DNA of 64,000 nucleotides from Dryococelus australis. Taxonomy: Eukaryota > Arthropoda > Insecta > Phasmatodea > Phasmatidae. Below, in pieces: positions 22,381-34,612 of the stretch (position 1 is the first letter of the stretch; each line of letters starts with the position of its first letter). The stretch is from positions 134,877,663 to 134,941,662 of the forward strand of contig CM057000.1 of assembly GCA_029891345.1 (NCBI GenBank). The letters are read 5' to 3'. Both the position numbers and the translations under genes were made by a program. The notes under the pieces were generated by a model that was not told where the DNA came from, did no database searches, and was given only the letters and a program-made list of their open reading frames with translations.

Positions 22381-23044
22381 TCATTAAATTTCGTGACAAA
22401 AGGCGCAAATAAATGGAGAATAAAACACTGATATGTTATTCTTTAGAGAGAAAAGTTGCTTTTTTTGTAAGTATCAGGAACAGCAAGAAAAGAAAAAAAG
22501 TTTCAGTTTGGATGTACACATTCGTGTTATTAAATTACGTAGACAGTTCTAGAAGATGCGTCGATGTGCGACATCGATTTTAGTGCGCGGTGACATTTTC
22601 TGTAGGAAACTAGCAGATACGTGAAGTCTTGTGCTCTCACTGCAGCATCCAGCACTCTTGCAACTTTTAATTTTCCAGGTCTCACCATCAGTTCTCCTTC
22701 TCCCCCCCCCCCCCGCTCACTCTGTGTCCCTCCTCGGCGTCAACGTAAAAAAAAAAAGACAGAACGCGACTTCTTAATTACTGTGCACTTATTAAAGGGC
22801 CGCCATTCCTCACACCACACCTTAAGGAAGGAGCTGTGAAGGGAAGGGGGGATTGAGAAGGAATATACGGAGTAAACGTGGGAGAGCGTACGACGAGACG
22901 CAGTATCAAATCTTCATTAGTATGTTTTTCACTCTTAGTAACGTGACATCAATAGCTAGTATGACGGACATGTCTTCTGCGCATTCGTTGTTTGCGAGTT
23001 TAAAAGTATCTCAGCAAATAAAGGTCCTGGGGGATACAACATTC
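22381..23044. other. No gene recognised; poly-C tract
   Basis: Contains a 13-base C run at 22,702-22,714 in a GC-richer patch (22,560-22,900) without a clear ORF. Confidence 0.4.
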
Positions 23045-23476
23045 TAAAGGCTGTTCACGGTAAAATGGGCACTTTTGAAAGCCCTGCTTCAGATCTACTT
23101 GTATATACATTGTTGTGTATTCTTCCGCCTTATGTAAAATTAACAGTGCCGTGGACCTCATCACTTTATTCATGCGGCGGTCAAGTGCAAGTGTGAAATT
23201 ATGATAAAATTAAATATTTTAAAATCTGCTCATTTTTACACTTCGATGCATTTTTAAAAAATACAGAAAGTGAGATAAATAAATTGAAGTTATCACAAAG
23301 TGTCACCTAACACTTTTTGTTCGACATTAATATATCGAACTACTTCCCCCTCCATCGTTACATTATTTACTGGATTCATGTCACTCAATGCGCCCGGAAA
23401 ATATATGCAGGTAGGAGAAATGACATTTTTCTAAGGTCGATTTTAAAAGTGCTCACTTTATCGTGAACAGCCTTTA
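23045..23476 (+). mobile_element. MITE of the GGCTGTTCACG family, full length
   Basis: Perfectly matched ends TAAAGGCTGTTCACGGTAAA and TTTATCGTGAACAGCCTTTA. The interior carries all landmarks of the 425-bp form, making this one of the best-preserved copies. Confidence 0.9.
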
Positions 23477-23569
23477 CCAGAAAAAATTAAAAAAATTATC
23501 TAGGCCTGTAAGGTTTTGTTACCTCTTCTTCTTCTACAGTTAGAGTCTTCTAGGGACCACGAGCCAATA

Positions 23570-24205
23570 TCAATTCTTCGTCATTTGTTGTTGTTTCTTC
23601 TTCCTCCAACACTCCTTCATCTTCTCACTATGTATCTTTTTCCTCTCCTCTTACCATTTCGAGCCTGTTTTCTTTTCCTTGCTGTTTTGGAATCCTTCCA
23701 TTTTTAACCCTTTTTTTCGTAAAAATTTCTCACTTTGTTGCTTCTTCTTCGCTTATATTGTTTCCTTCCCAATCTTTTTTAACTTCTTGAATCCAGGTTG
23801 GTTGTTGATTTCTTGTTCCAAAGATATCTGAGTATCCGTTTTGTTAATCTGTCGCCATCCATTCTATATAAATGTCCGAAAACTAGCAATCGTCTCTTCC
23901 GCATTGTTTCTGTTATGCTTTCTATGTTGCGATGTATTTCATCATTACTTCTTAACTTCCATAGTTCTATTGTTTTTAGTGGACCAAGTATTTTACGGAT
24001 AATTCTTCTTTCTAGTACTTCTAATTTATTCAACTTGTATCTCAGTACTAGACATTCACTGCGTAAAGACATTCTGGTTTGACGACTGTGATGTAGTGCT
24101 GTATTTTATGATTTTTAGATAAACAATTTTTTGTTGTAGAAATTCCTGGTTATGCCATGTGCTCTTTCCATCATGCGTATCCTCTTTTTGTTTTGTTTCT
24201 ATAAT
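23570..24205 (-). pseudogene. C-terminal part of a LINE ORF2 (endonuclease/reverse-transcriptase polyprotein)
   Basis: The minus strand encodes the region downstream of the reverse transcriptase domain: KLEVLERRIIRKILGP, then RRLLVFGHLYRMD, WIQEVKKDWE and, at the very end, KMKECWRKKKQQQ with a stop at 23,570. The landmarks L..LE...RKI.GP and GH..RM are typical of non-LTR elements whose ORF2 ends in a Lys-rich tail. The main frame (24,072-23,779) is intact for 97 codons; outside it there are frameshifts and stops, and the catalytic domains are absent. 5' truncation is normal for LINE copies. The exact clade is not determined. Confidence 0.75.
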
Positions 24206-24591
24206 AATAAGTTTATTCTAAGAGAAAGAAGCTCGTGGAAATGGTTACAAATCGGATATTTTCAGCTTCCCCTGCGCAGTTTCGTTAGTAGATAGGGGGA
24301 AAATAAAATGGTACAGTCGTAGTTTAATCCGTGGGCTTTCATCACGAGTAATAAAATCCAACTGTTACAGATCTCATTTGCAGAGTAAAGCGTAACAGCG
24401 AAAGCAGTGCACGCAGGTTTAGCGCCTTGCGCGTAGGGGCGAAGTGGCGATGTTCGCGCATGTTATTGTCGTCCGTATCGCGGTGCCTCGAAAAAAAAAA
24501 AAAAAAAAAAAAAGAAATTATCGGCGCCATGTACTCTTATGGAGAATTCCTAGTAAGGATTTAATACGTCGCAAGGTCATGCACGTCCATT
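24206..24591. other. No gene recognised; 24-base poly-A run
   Basis: The A run at 24,490-24,513 produces a poly-Phe shadow ORF on the other strand. Confidence 0.45.
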
Positions 24592-25132
24592 AAGGTCCTT
24601 ACACAATTGAAAACTTTTAACATTTGACTTTACGATTCGACTTTACGTCTGCTTTCCGACATGTTGTTTCTTATGGAACTTGACACAATGGAACTGTCAA
24701 AGATAAAGTCAAGCACTCGTGAATTTACGATTTCGAAAAGTTCAAATCTTAAGTCAAAGTAAAGCAGTCATTTTGCCGAGAATCTAACAGATGTTATGTG
24801 GAATGTGTGTTAGTTTATCGTAGGGCGATTTTCATCTTGGTATCTCAAACATAGCTAGTCGTAAATTACATACATGGCAAACGAATAATACGTTAAGAGG
24901 AAATTTATGAATTAATATTTTTAACAAGTACACAAGTGAGTTTTTGCTTTGAAATTAAATTTTGAATGTAATGCATTCCTGGATAATATAATAGTAATTT
25001 ACATAACAAGAAACATATTATTACGAAACTCGCAGATCCGAAGTTCAATTGTCTGAACTCCGAGTTTACAATTGTGTTGTGTGTATTGGTGGTTTCGTCA
25101 AATGTTAAAGTATTCTATTGTGTAAGAGCCTT
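24592..25132. mobile_element. MITE-like element with about 35-bp inverted ends
   Basis: AAGGTCCTTACACAATTGAA at the left and, inverted, AAGGCTCTTACACAATAGAA at the right, both followed by TTTAACATTTGAC. The interior near 24,640-24,770 has further inverted motifs (GACTTTACG, AAAGTAAAGCAG). No target duplication could be identified, so the superfamily is unknown. Confidence 0.6.
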
Positions 25133-28100
25133 GAGAAAGCACTTAGGACCCCCCCCCCCCCCAAAAAAAAACACTGTTAAATGCATTACCGGGTAGCTGA
25201 ATTTCTCGCAAATTAGATATACAATAGTATTATTATATTATTACACGCTATCTAAGTCAATTTATTAAACGACAGACGGTGTTTGGAGCTTTTTACTTCT
25301 CCGCTGCGCCTTCAGGAAACTGTGCAGGATGTCCATGTTAACCAGTTTCATTACGTTTTCCTCTTAAAATATTTTTAAAAGGTAAAAGAAAATACTGGCA
25401 ACTGCTGTAGAAAATTGTTTTTTACCTCTCCTGGTAAAACCGTATTACTAGAACATTTATTTTCGGAGTTGCGCTCAAATACTGATTTTACTACGGAGTC
25501 CCCTCAAATGCAGCGCAAAAACTTCAGTCGTAAAGTTATTTGTCATTTAAAAACTGTTCAGAATTTCTGAGCGGTTTCTTATCAGGCACCAGTCACGTTG
25601 CCAAACTGCTTCCAATAAGTTCGGTAAAATAAAGTTGGACAGTTGTGACGTCATCGAAACGTCATAAAAGCCGCTGTATCTGTCTGAAGAAGTCGGATGA
25701 TTCCAGTTTCCATTAAACTTTTAAAGATTTAACCGGTCTGGAAAATTTCTTTGATTTTTGACGGGTTTAGACAAGCAGAATCGTGCAGGACAAAAATGGA
25801 CGTTCACTACGTCACGAAACTTTAAAATGACGAGCCACTGATGGAAGCGAAATTAGGTTATGAAGATAATTAATCTGCTTAGAATCTGTCTAAGCATGAT
25901 TGCTATTATAAGTGAATATTGCACAAAATATTAAGAACTTTGCGGCATTAGATTTCATTGCAGGGATATCTCTGATACATAAAATTTTAATTTAGTAAAG
26001 AAGTGAAATTACGTCACAACATTCGTATATATTTATTACCTGTAATGGACTGCTTTGAAACACGACAACAGTACCTCATTTTGAAAATAACTATTAAATA
26101 AAAATGTAGATTAGATTCTTCTGGTACATAAATTTGATAGTGTGACACATATTCAAGCACATGCAAGATTATTTGATAAAATTTTTCGGGAGCAAAAATT
26201 TGATGCCCGTATTACGTCTACAGATATTATTGACAAATATATTCAAAGGCGAAAATTTTATAGTGGGACAGGGGCTTTATGAATAAAATTCATTAAAAAT
26301 TTCATGTCCGAACGGTAGTATCAGTTTTTTTATTTCCGCCTCTCTAATATGTGGTATTTTGTAAATATAAAAGGTTTAATACGAGTGTTTTTACGACAAT
26401 TTTTACTACGAAACTTATCGTATAGACTATGTACTAAACATTGCGAACGGAAATGCCACACCTATTACCTTTATTATTACACCACAGCATGATGGGGTGA
26501 CCACTAAAAATCGTATGACGCGAATCGACGAGAAAAAGACTGCATGTCATTTCAGTGCCTTGAGCGTAGAGGTGACCAGACACTTGATTACGTACCCAGG
26601 TCGCCCTTAAAACTCTCCCACTTCTACGCCGCGGACAAACATAATACCTCTATTCAGACACCGCCCTTAACAACATGGCTACGACCATAGATAGCAAATC
26701 GATTAATCGATTATCAGTCCATACGACATCCTGTTCACGTGTCTACCGAGCACACACGTTTTGTGTGCTTCCAAATGCCGAGCCAGCGATGACTGTTCCG
26801 TGTCTGCGTGGATGTGCAAAGCCGAGAAGATTTTTTTTTTTTTTTTTAGCTCAAACGATAATTATGAACTCTTCTCACGTAGAGCATACGAGCATTTTCC
26901 TAGCACCGCATTTTCGTTTCAGTAGTGAGCAGGATAATAACAGAATCGCTGTGAGAATTTTCCATGTTCGTACAATCTCCTCGGTGTTGCAACGAAGACA
27001 CGTCTTGTATAATAAACTTCTTACCAAATACAGCATAGTACAATACCCGTAAGCGAGCATAACTTTCACATCCAGGCAACATATAGCGGCACTTCTGTTT
27101 AGCAAAAAATATGATTGCTTTAGGAACTGCAATACCAATATGACTGATATGGACAACGGCACTTTATTTCTTGGCTTGGAAAATTGATTCAAGAAAATTA
27201 AACAATTAGACAGCTACTTCTGAATACGTCAAACGTATTAAACGTGAAAGAAATACATCAGCAGACAATAGCAGTATATTATTTTTGAATACCTACTGTT
27301 AAAAGTATAGTGGTTTTTTTACAAACTAGATGTTTTTTTCTCAGACTCGCATTTATTGTTCGAATAGAGCTGCCAAGTGCTTTCTCAAGTGTAATTGTTG
27401 TTGCCTGAATTGTTCACATTTGAAAATTTTCTGAAAACGCTTATAATACGGCAAATTTTGAAACCGAAACAAAAATGTACGGGCCAAAATTTTCGTAAGA
27501 GCCTCCGAGATCTTTGCAGCAGTATTATGTATGTGCCCCAATTATTCGCATGCGAATTATCTGACTTGCGAACTCTTAAGCTAGGTGCCTTATATGGTTC
27601 CGGAATTTCGGGTATGTAGTGCGTTCGATTTGTGGGCAAAAAAATATTGAGAAAATTGACAGGCAAAAGTTAGGGAAAGTTATCGATATTTAGTACTACG
27701 CCAAAGTTCGATGTCTATAAAATTCCTACGAATTTCTCGATACTCGGTCGTGAGTACCGATTGTAACACAATATTGGTTAAGTGTTGCTAAAAACAGGAG
27801 AACGAAAACATCATCATGTATACTGACTCACGAAAATAAAGACCACACTTTTCGTCCTTGTAAACACACTGCGAAATGTCAGAATGGAATTTCAGCCCAA
27901 AAATAAGTATATTTTTTTTAATATGAAGAATATACTTTTAAGGGAGCTGCAATAGTTTTAAACTATGGAAAATTGATTCCGAGAAGAGTAGAAAATATGA
28001 TCAGATTTTGTTAATTTGAATGACAGTCGACAAAGCGAAAATAAAAACAGTAATAATTTCCATGTCCAATTGTAAAAGTTGTAAGGTATAATACTTTATA

Positions 28101-28149
28101 TTAGCATAACATTTTTACAGACATGCTACAGAAAAAAGAAACCTACGTT
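25133..28149. other. No gene recognised; poly-C tract
   Basis: 14-base C run at 25,149-25,162 directly followed by a run of A. A slightly GC-richer stretch near 26,580-26,830 has no splice-bracketed ORF. Otherwise featureless. Confidence 0.4.
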
Positions 28150-28410
28150 TACTTAAGCGTTAGGCAGCGCGGTTTGACTGCTCGCCTTTCAGAAGGCGAA
28201 CCGGGTTCAACACCTGGTCGGGTCATTCCCGGCTTTTCGCATGTGAGAATCGTGCCGGACGATACCGCTGTTCGGCGGTTCTTCTCGGGGATCTCCCGTT
28301 TGCCCCGCCCTTTCATTCCGGCGCTGCTCCATACTCACCTCATACACCCTCATCGGCTCTCAAGAGCTCGATGTTAAGAGCCGCCCAAATCTCTTCACTC
28401 TCCCATTTAA
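28150..28410 (+). repeat. tRNA-derived SINE, copy 1 (main family)
   Basis: A tRNA-like head with an A-box-like GGCAGCGCGGTTTGAC and a B-box-like GGGTTCAACACC is followed by the family body (GTGCCGGACGATACCGC, TCTCGGGGATCTCCCG, CTCATACACCCTCATCGGC) and the tail AGCCGCCCAAATCTCTTCAC. Confidence 0.8.
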
Positions 28411-28439
28411 GTGTTAAGTGTTATTTTTCTCCAGCAGCT

Positions 28440-28710
28440 GAAAAGGAGTGTAATTGAGAGATCTGGGTGGTCCTTAACATCGAGGTCTTGAGAGCCGAAG
28501 TGTGTGAAGTGAGGTGAGTTTGGAGCACCGTCGGAATGAAAGGGCGGTAGAAAGGGGAGATCCCCAAGAAAACCCGCCGACCAGCAGCATCGTCTGGCAC
28601 GATTCCCACATGTAAAAATCCGGGAGCAACCCCGCCCGGAATCGAACCCGGTTCGCCTAAGTGGGAGGCGAGTAGTCAACCTCGAGCAGTTGAATCCGAC
28701 GAGGAATGAC
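28440..28710 (-). repeat. tRNA-derived SINE, copy 2 (main family)
   Basis: Same family in the opposite orientation: tail near 28,450, body with AGAAAACCCGCCGACCAGC, and the B-box complement AATCGAACCCGG at about 28,640. Confidence 0.85.
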
Positions 28711-28789
28711 TCAAGGAACGCTCCAGTGTACAAATATACACACGCATATATAATATAACATGTGTTTTATATATACATGTATATATAAC

Positions 28790-29061
28790 CTATGTGACCA
28801 AGAGTGAAGAGATTTTGGCGGCTCTTAACAGCGACGTCTTGAGAGCCCATGAGGGTGATTGAAGTGAATATGGAGCAGCACCGGAATGGAGGGGCGTGGA
28901 AAAGGGGAGATCCCCGAGAAAACCCGCTGATCAACGGCATCGTCCGGCACGATTCCCACTTGTGGAAATGCGGTGACCCGGCCGGGGATTGAGCCCAGTT
29001 CGCCTTGGTGGGAGGCGAGCGTGCTAATCACTCAGCCACCCTAGTCACTATGTGACCAAGA
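28790..29061 (-). repeat. tRNA-derived SINE, copy 3, with 14-bp target duplication
   Basis: The element is bracketed by CTATGTGACCAAGA at 28,790-28,803 and again at 29,048-29,061, a perfect target duplication. The tRNA-like head has a CTGAGTGATTAGCACGCTCG A-box region on the minus strand. The clean duplication shows a comparatively recent LINE-assisted insertion and fixes the SINE's true ends. Confidence 0.9.
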
Positions 29062-29214
29062 ATCGAATTTGATCTTAGTTACTTATTATTATGTGAATTT
29101 GGGAATTGGCGAAGGCTCGGATCCCTTTACCTCGTTGTGGAACTACCAATTTTTTTCTTTCTGTGGTGCATAAGGAAACAATGCGTGGCTGGCGGCAGGA
29201 AAAGATGGGTGGAA

Positions 29215-29640
29215 GCTCAGGATGGTTGAAAGAGAACTAAAATATACCCGGAGGTGAGGCGGCACGGCAGTTCTCCCGCGGCTAGAGGGCGCGATAAATC
29301 AATTCGCGGTCCCGCCGCCAGCAGCAGCACGATCGCGCGCGCGAGGTTTGTGGCGGGAGGGTTGGGTGAAGGCAGCCCCGCGTCATGTGCTGCCGACACG
29401 AGGCTTAATGCGCTCCATTCGACCCGGTGCGGCTCGGCGGCACCGCGGTCGGCAGGCTTCGCGCGCATGCCTCCCCCCCCCCCCCCGTGTTTCATCCAAT
29501 ACTCCAGCAGCTACCCCCCTGGGGATGTCTACGTGTTCATTAAAAATACATCCCCCGGCGTCTGTCTCCGCCCGGAGGCTGTCACCGCCAGACAGATGAG
29601 AGAGCTGACTGTTCTAGTCGAGTTTCACAAGGGCCCGTCC
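29215..29640. other. CpG-rich, GC-rich island
   Basis: A strong local rise in GC and CpG (for example GATCGCGCGCGCGAGG at about 29,330), with a 14-base C run at 29,473-29,486. ORFs on both strands reflect composition. It may be a promoter/first-exon region; no TATA box or splice donor pins a direction. Confidence 0.5.
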
Positions 29641-30867
29641 TATATCTCTCTATTGTCTTTATTGTGCGTGATTCTTGACGCATGTCACAACGTATGAGAA
29701 GTGATTCATTATGCAAAATAAGGTAGAGAAGAGATATACGGATTGCTACCTAAAATGATCGCGAAGGGAGTTATGCACACCTTCCCCCAACCCCGCCATG
29801 AAAACTGGAAAAATATTTTTTTAATAAAAAAAATTATGAGTAGATATGAAAAGCCGATCTAGGGACAGGAGCTGAGGGCAACAAAGCGAGACTTCTGATA
29901 TATCAGATGACGTCACAGTAGACGATCACTGGGGTCCTACACACGTTCTTCCTTCTCCGCCTTTCTAGTCGAGTATAGGCCGTATTGGTTGCGTGACCTT
30001 GAACTTAATCTAGGGTCATCCTGACCTTCAGCCTGGGTTATCTTCAACCAGAAACATAGATAAAATTATACATTCGGTAAAATCACGAGGCATTACAGCA
30101 TTGACTTGGATCGCCATTATTAATTTCTGTGACCCCGAGTGACAATAATCATAACTCGAGAAAAATCATGAAAAAGTCGTAACAATGGTAAATAAAGGTG
30201 AAATATATATTATTAACCTCGGCCACTGTTGAGACTCAATTCTTGTTGGAGTTTGTGTTTGTGATCTGCGAGGCAGAGACCTCAAGAACATGTTCTTTTT
30301 TCAACAGCAAGGAGTCACTTGCAGTCAGTTGAGACGGGAGTCTGGAGGAATACAGGCGTGTTGTATGGCAGCATGTGGCTACTCGCTAACAATGTGCTGA
30401 AAACATATGCAAATACAGTGATTTAATCACGCCCAGAAATCAGAATACAGTTTACATAGATGCAGCAGTTAAAACATTGGTCCTCCGAGTATGGATTTAT
30501 ACATAGTAAAGCATATTTGTAATGGTGCTGAGCTGCGTTGGCGGGGGGGGGGGGTGTCCCAGTACAGCATGAAGATTGTAAACTGAATGCCAGCAGGTAG
30601 CCAGTCGGATGGACAGTGGATGGTCATTAGTGCTCCATCCACTGTCCGTTCTCACGGAAGAACGACAGTAATCCTTCCTGTCGCTGGGCACAAAAATGTC
30701 TTCCCAGTCTACCTACGAAGATGGAGTCCAGCCTACAGACGGAGCATCACCTGGGAGGCAGCAATGCTAGAAAGAGTTAAGTTCACGCTTTATCTGATTC
30801 ATTTTTGTCTATTTGCATTCCTTTTCCTAGTGGTATTTCCCTATCCATTATGTTCTTTCAAGACAGC
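29641..30867. other. No gene recognised; poly-G tract; possible LTR-element 5' region
   Basis: Contains a G run at 30,543-30,554. The stretch just before 30,868 could hold the LTR and leader of the gag element, but no LTR pair was found. Confidence 0.4.
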
Positions 30868-31743
30868 ATGGATGAAACCCACACAATAAGGTTTAGTTGC
30901 TTGAGAGCTTTGCTTAAGGATAGTCTCACTCGTGTGTCTACATTTTTAAGCAAATTGGAAAGGGGTGCAGATGTGCATGCAATTAAAGTACGATTAGAGG
31001 AGCTTCCTGCTATCAGGAATAAGTATGAGTCAGCCCAAGAAGAATTAGAGTTTAGTGAAGGAATTGAGTTTCATGCTGAAGACCCAGAGTCCTTCGAAAC
31101 TCTTTATTAAGATGTTACGACAAGAATGTTGATATTGATTAGAGAATCTCACAACACTTCACATGATAGCTCGCAGTGCAAACATGGTTCTTCACTTGTG
31201 AGTAAGAAAGACGGGAAGCTGCCAACCATTGAACTTCCTAGTTTTTGAGGTGAGGTGACGCAGTTCTGTCGCTTCTATGACACATTCAATAGCTTAATAG
31301 TAAACAATGATAATCTTGACAACATCCAGACATTCCCTTATATATTGAGATTACTCACTTCAGATGCTCACAAGGTGATTGAAAACCTGCCAGTTGTTGG
31401 CGAAAATTTTCAAATTGCATGGAATTTGGTTTGCAGTGGGAATAACAATCTGCGTTTAATCGTCACGACGCATCTAAGACATTTGATAATCTTACCACGT
31501 GTAAACAAGCAGTCAACCAAAGAACTCTAGTTGCTGGTCAATCAAGTTAGGAGCAATCTCAACACTATCAGGGCCATAGATATCAAGATTCCATTGCACG
31601 AGTTGTTGATATCCCAAATGATGCTGGAAAAGCTTGTTGCAACCACTTGCAAGGCGTGGGAGCTACATTCCACGACCCAAATTTTTCCGATCCTTGACGA
31701 ACTCTCGAAATTTCTAGGTGTACATGCGACACTTGCCACCTAA
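30868..31743 (+). pseudogene. BEL/Pao-type retrotransposon gag (DUF1759-like) with three in-frame stops
   Basis: A single frame runs from ATG 30,868 to the TAA at 31,743. It opens with a helical N-terminus (LLKDSLTRVSTFLSKLE). Then comes the gag core of BEL/Pao elements: KLPTIELPSF, followed after a TGA by FCRFYDTFNSLIVNNDNL, the pattern L..I.LP.F.G....W..F...F..L.....L, and NFQIAWNLV. The frame is interrupted only by TAA (31,108), TGA (about 31,246) and TAG (31,528), with no frameshift. Beyond 31,743 coding character fades; a Cys/His-containing stretch reaches about 31,950. Protease, reverse transcriptase and integrase were not found, so only the gag end survives. Confidence 0.7.
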
Positions 31744-33500
31744 ACTAACATATAAAATCATACTTCTGTCTTGTAAAGAGAAACGATCCATAATATCGAA
31801 TGCAGAGGCATTCCGCAAGTGTTAAGTTTTCTCTGAAATCGTCCGTACAAGAGCTGAAGACGGGCTCTCAAGTCGACAAACCTCCGACAACTTACTCCGG
31901 CTGTAGCTTATAATCGATGCAAAGTACTTTGTGGCTCGAGGCCTCTTATTGGAAAATTGCTACAGTTTCTGCCCTTGCTGCGTCCTAAACCAAGGGCGTG
32001 GCAAGGCAGGATTTGCATGAAAAAAAACCTGGAAAAACCAATCAGAACACTAATAATGGCAAAGGCCGGGCCAAAAACAATTTTTTTGTGTTCAGTGTAA
32101 GGGTAGTTAAATGTCTGAATCGATTTGTCATGGAAACAAAGAAGTGTTGTCATGTTCTTTTATTTTAAGTGCGTTTTTCAATTTTTCTTTCATTCCCATT
32201 TCGTTCACAAATGTTACACATGGAAAACGTCTTTGGTTAGATATATTTCATTTTATATTAAAGGGCAACATTATTATTTCCTTCCCCATATATGACAATT
32301 TAATACTTAAAAACGTTTACATAAAACCCAGGTTGCCAAAATTTTAGAATAAAATGCAACCAAATTCAGGTACCAATACTTCCGCTGGTATTCAGCTAAT
32401 ACTTATACAGTTTATATTTATGCTCCGTACTGGCCATATTAGAATGTAAATACAAACTGCCAAAGGCCTTCACAAAATATATTGAGCAGGTGACCCCAAT
32501 TTACCATAGTTTCAAATGGCTACTATGTTTCTGCCGTACCTACATTTACCATTGATATTATTACATCAAGTTTAATACCTACACTAGGAAAAACCCCATT
32601 TTGGTAACACATTACAGGTCCACAAACAATAATTATGTTTTATTTTACTCGCAATCCCAAGTGGATGGGAGCAACTGCTAAGCAATGCCAGCCTTAACTC
32701 CGGCGAGTAAATTGGATTTTTCAACAAGCCCTAAACTTCGTACAGTTTTTATTAAATGTCCTATAAACAAGGAGTTTCGCATAGCACCTATTTAATACCA
32801 GAGGCTGAGACCGTAATGAATTATTATTGGCAAGTGTTTACAATTGTTCACCAAAGTTTGCAATAGTTTACAATTGTTTGAAAAAAGTTTACAAGTAGTC
32901 GTAAAAGTTTACCCATGGTTTCTAGTGGTTACCACCACTTTACGTCTTGGTGACGACATAGCCACAAAACTTGGTTACAAAAGTCATAGCATTGAATTTT
33001 TGGCTAAAAGGCCAACATTTCGCAAAATTTAAAAACGTTGAATTATTTTACGGCCAACATGGCCCCTGCCTAACATCAAATTGACGTAAGTTACCTGTTC
33101 GCTTTAGGAGCCTACATTGGTGTTTTCTAATAAACTATTACTATGTCATGGTAGACGCTTGACCCCTCGAGGTCGCTGAACTGACCCAGAGAGTAGCGCG
33201 TGCCAGCATTAAATACACAGCTGCGCCTACTTGCGCTACCAAACAATTTAATTTCCCCCTTCAAAGGCCGTTTTTCTAAGAAATCGTGAGGTTTTCAATT
33301 ACCTCTGGGAGGGTTCAAGCTATTCACAGCCAATGGCTGAAAACATTACCATTTATGGTGACTGACACAGTGGACGCCAATTTCCCTTAGGGGGTATAGC
33401 ACAATGAAATTCGAAATATCCCATCAGAATACAAATACGCCTTCAACTTCCGTCCTCTTGACCAAGATGCCAGAAGTAACCTAACTAAACGTCACGTTTT
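31744..33500. other. No gene recognised
   Basis: AT-rich with a small cluster of AGTTTACAATTGTTT-like repeats at 32,835-32,915. The GC content rises after 33,150 toward the candidate first exon. Confidence 0.4.
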
Positions 33501-33786
33501 CGGCGGCGCGCGCACCTTCCCAAGCTGGTCGTCGACTGTGCTGCGCTCCCACGACGAATCACAGAAACATCAGTCCGCTGCACATTTCTTTGCCAGGTCT
33601 CGGTGTTGCTACACGTGAAAATGAGGCACGGACATTTACAGTTATTTTCCTGGTACCTTGAATATTTTTAAATATTTGTAGTGACGTGAAGCTGGCAAGA
33701 ACATCACAGTTATATTTTATTAGTGTTTTAAACCACGTCGGAAAGTTTTTAAACCTTGAAACAAATTGTGTGAAAGTTCGTGCGTA

Positions 33787-33831
33787 ATGGATCGTACGCT
33801 GCACAATTCAACAGGTTACCAGGCAGACACG
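33787..33831 (+). CDS. Candidate first coding exon of an unidentified gene
   Basis: An ATG at 33,787 opens 15 codons (MDRTLHNSTGYQADT) that end exactly at a consensus 5' splice site, ACACG followed by GTAAGTACT. The preceding 300 bp are moderately GC-rich, as expected for a 5' untranslated leader. The exon would end in phase 0. I cannot name the gene, and the next exon is not evident, so the intron would be long. It could also be a non-coding leader exon with the same donor. Confidence 0.4.
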
Positions 33832-34389
33832 GTAAGTACTTTTTGTGCTACATGGTCACAAACCCCCTAATTTTAAGAGTGTTTTTAAATTGTTTTGCAA
33901 GTTGAAAATTGTTCACAGACATGCGGTGACGGGTCGCCCGTCACAAGTTTAAGTAAATTCTGTGAGCCGGGGGTCTTTGGGCTTGAGGTTCTCAAAGGAG
34001 ACTCCACAATGCAGACCCGCATCCACTTTCCTCGGGCAACACTTCTCACATCTTAAGGTCCCCGTCTACATAAAGCTATTTTCGACGTTTGAGGCCGAGA
34101 AGCTTGATAGCGATAAGGGCTACGCTGCCACGCGCATCAAGTGCGCCATCGCCACTAGTGCAAGGCTCTGAACTGGCGTGCAGTGTTCTCGCAGTGCTGA
34201 GTGTACCTATGGGACTTTCAGCGGTGACCCTAATTTTAATGGTGAAATGTCTGTGCCATGGTTCAGTGGTTTTGCATGTACCTAACTCGTACATTTTGAT
34301 GAGAAGTATTTAAAGTGTGAATGTGGGGCCGCTGTGATATAGAGGGAAGACTAGGTAAGTAGTTACGTAGTGTGGCTTAACGTCTCGTT
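33832..34389. other. Moderately GC-rich DNA downstream of the candidate first exon
   Basis: Short ORFs overlap on both strands near 33,960-34,310 (for example EKLDSDKGYAATRIKC, +), but no splice-bracketed reading was found. Confidence 0.3.
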
Positions 34390-34612
34390 GGCAGCGAGTT
34401 CATTAGAGACTGTGCAAGTTGGACTGGTAAGAGGGGTTTAGCAAGGAATGGGAAGGCAGCAGACATGGACTTTGTTACGGACCCATCCCAGCATACGCCT
34501 GGAATTGATCTCGGGAAACCACGGGGAACCAAAATTAGGATGGCCGGACCGCGAATCGAACCCGGGCCCTCCCGAACGTGAGTTAAGTGAGTTACTACTA
34601 CTACTCCACCAC
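34390..34612 (-). repeat. tRNA-derived SINE of a widespread arthropod type
   Basis: On the minus strand: GTGGTGGAGTAGTAGTAGTA head, B box GGGTTCGATTCGCGG, then CATCCTAATTTTGGTTCCCC and the diagnostic CTGGGATGGGTCCGTAAC. I recall very similar SINEs from many insects, including termites; family name not asserted. Confidence 0.75.

Noticed and set aside
28123-29031. Several ORFs in the SINE cluster
   Set aside because: They are SINE sequence read in different frames, repeated wherever the family occurs.
29217-29697. Overlapping ORFs of 83-147 codons on both strands
   Set aside because: Open frames on several strands at once are expected in a GC-rich island; none shows a family motif or splice context.
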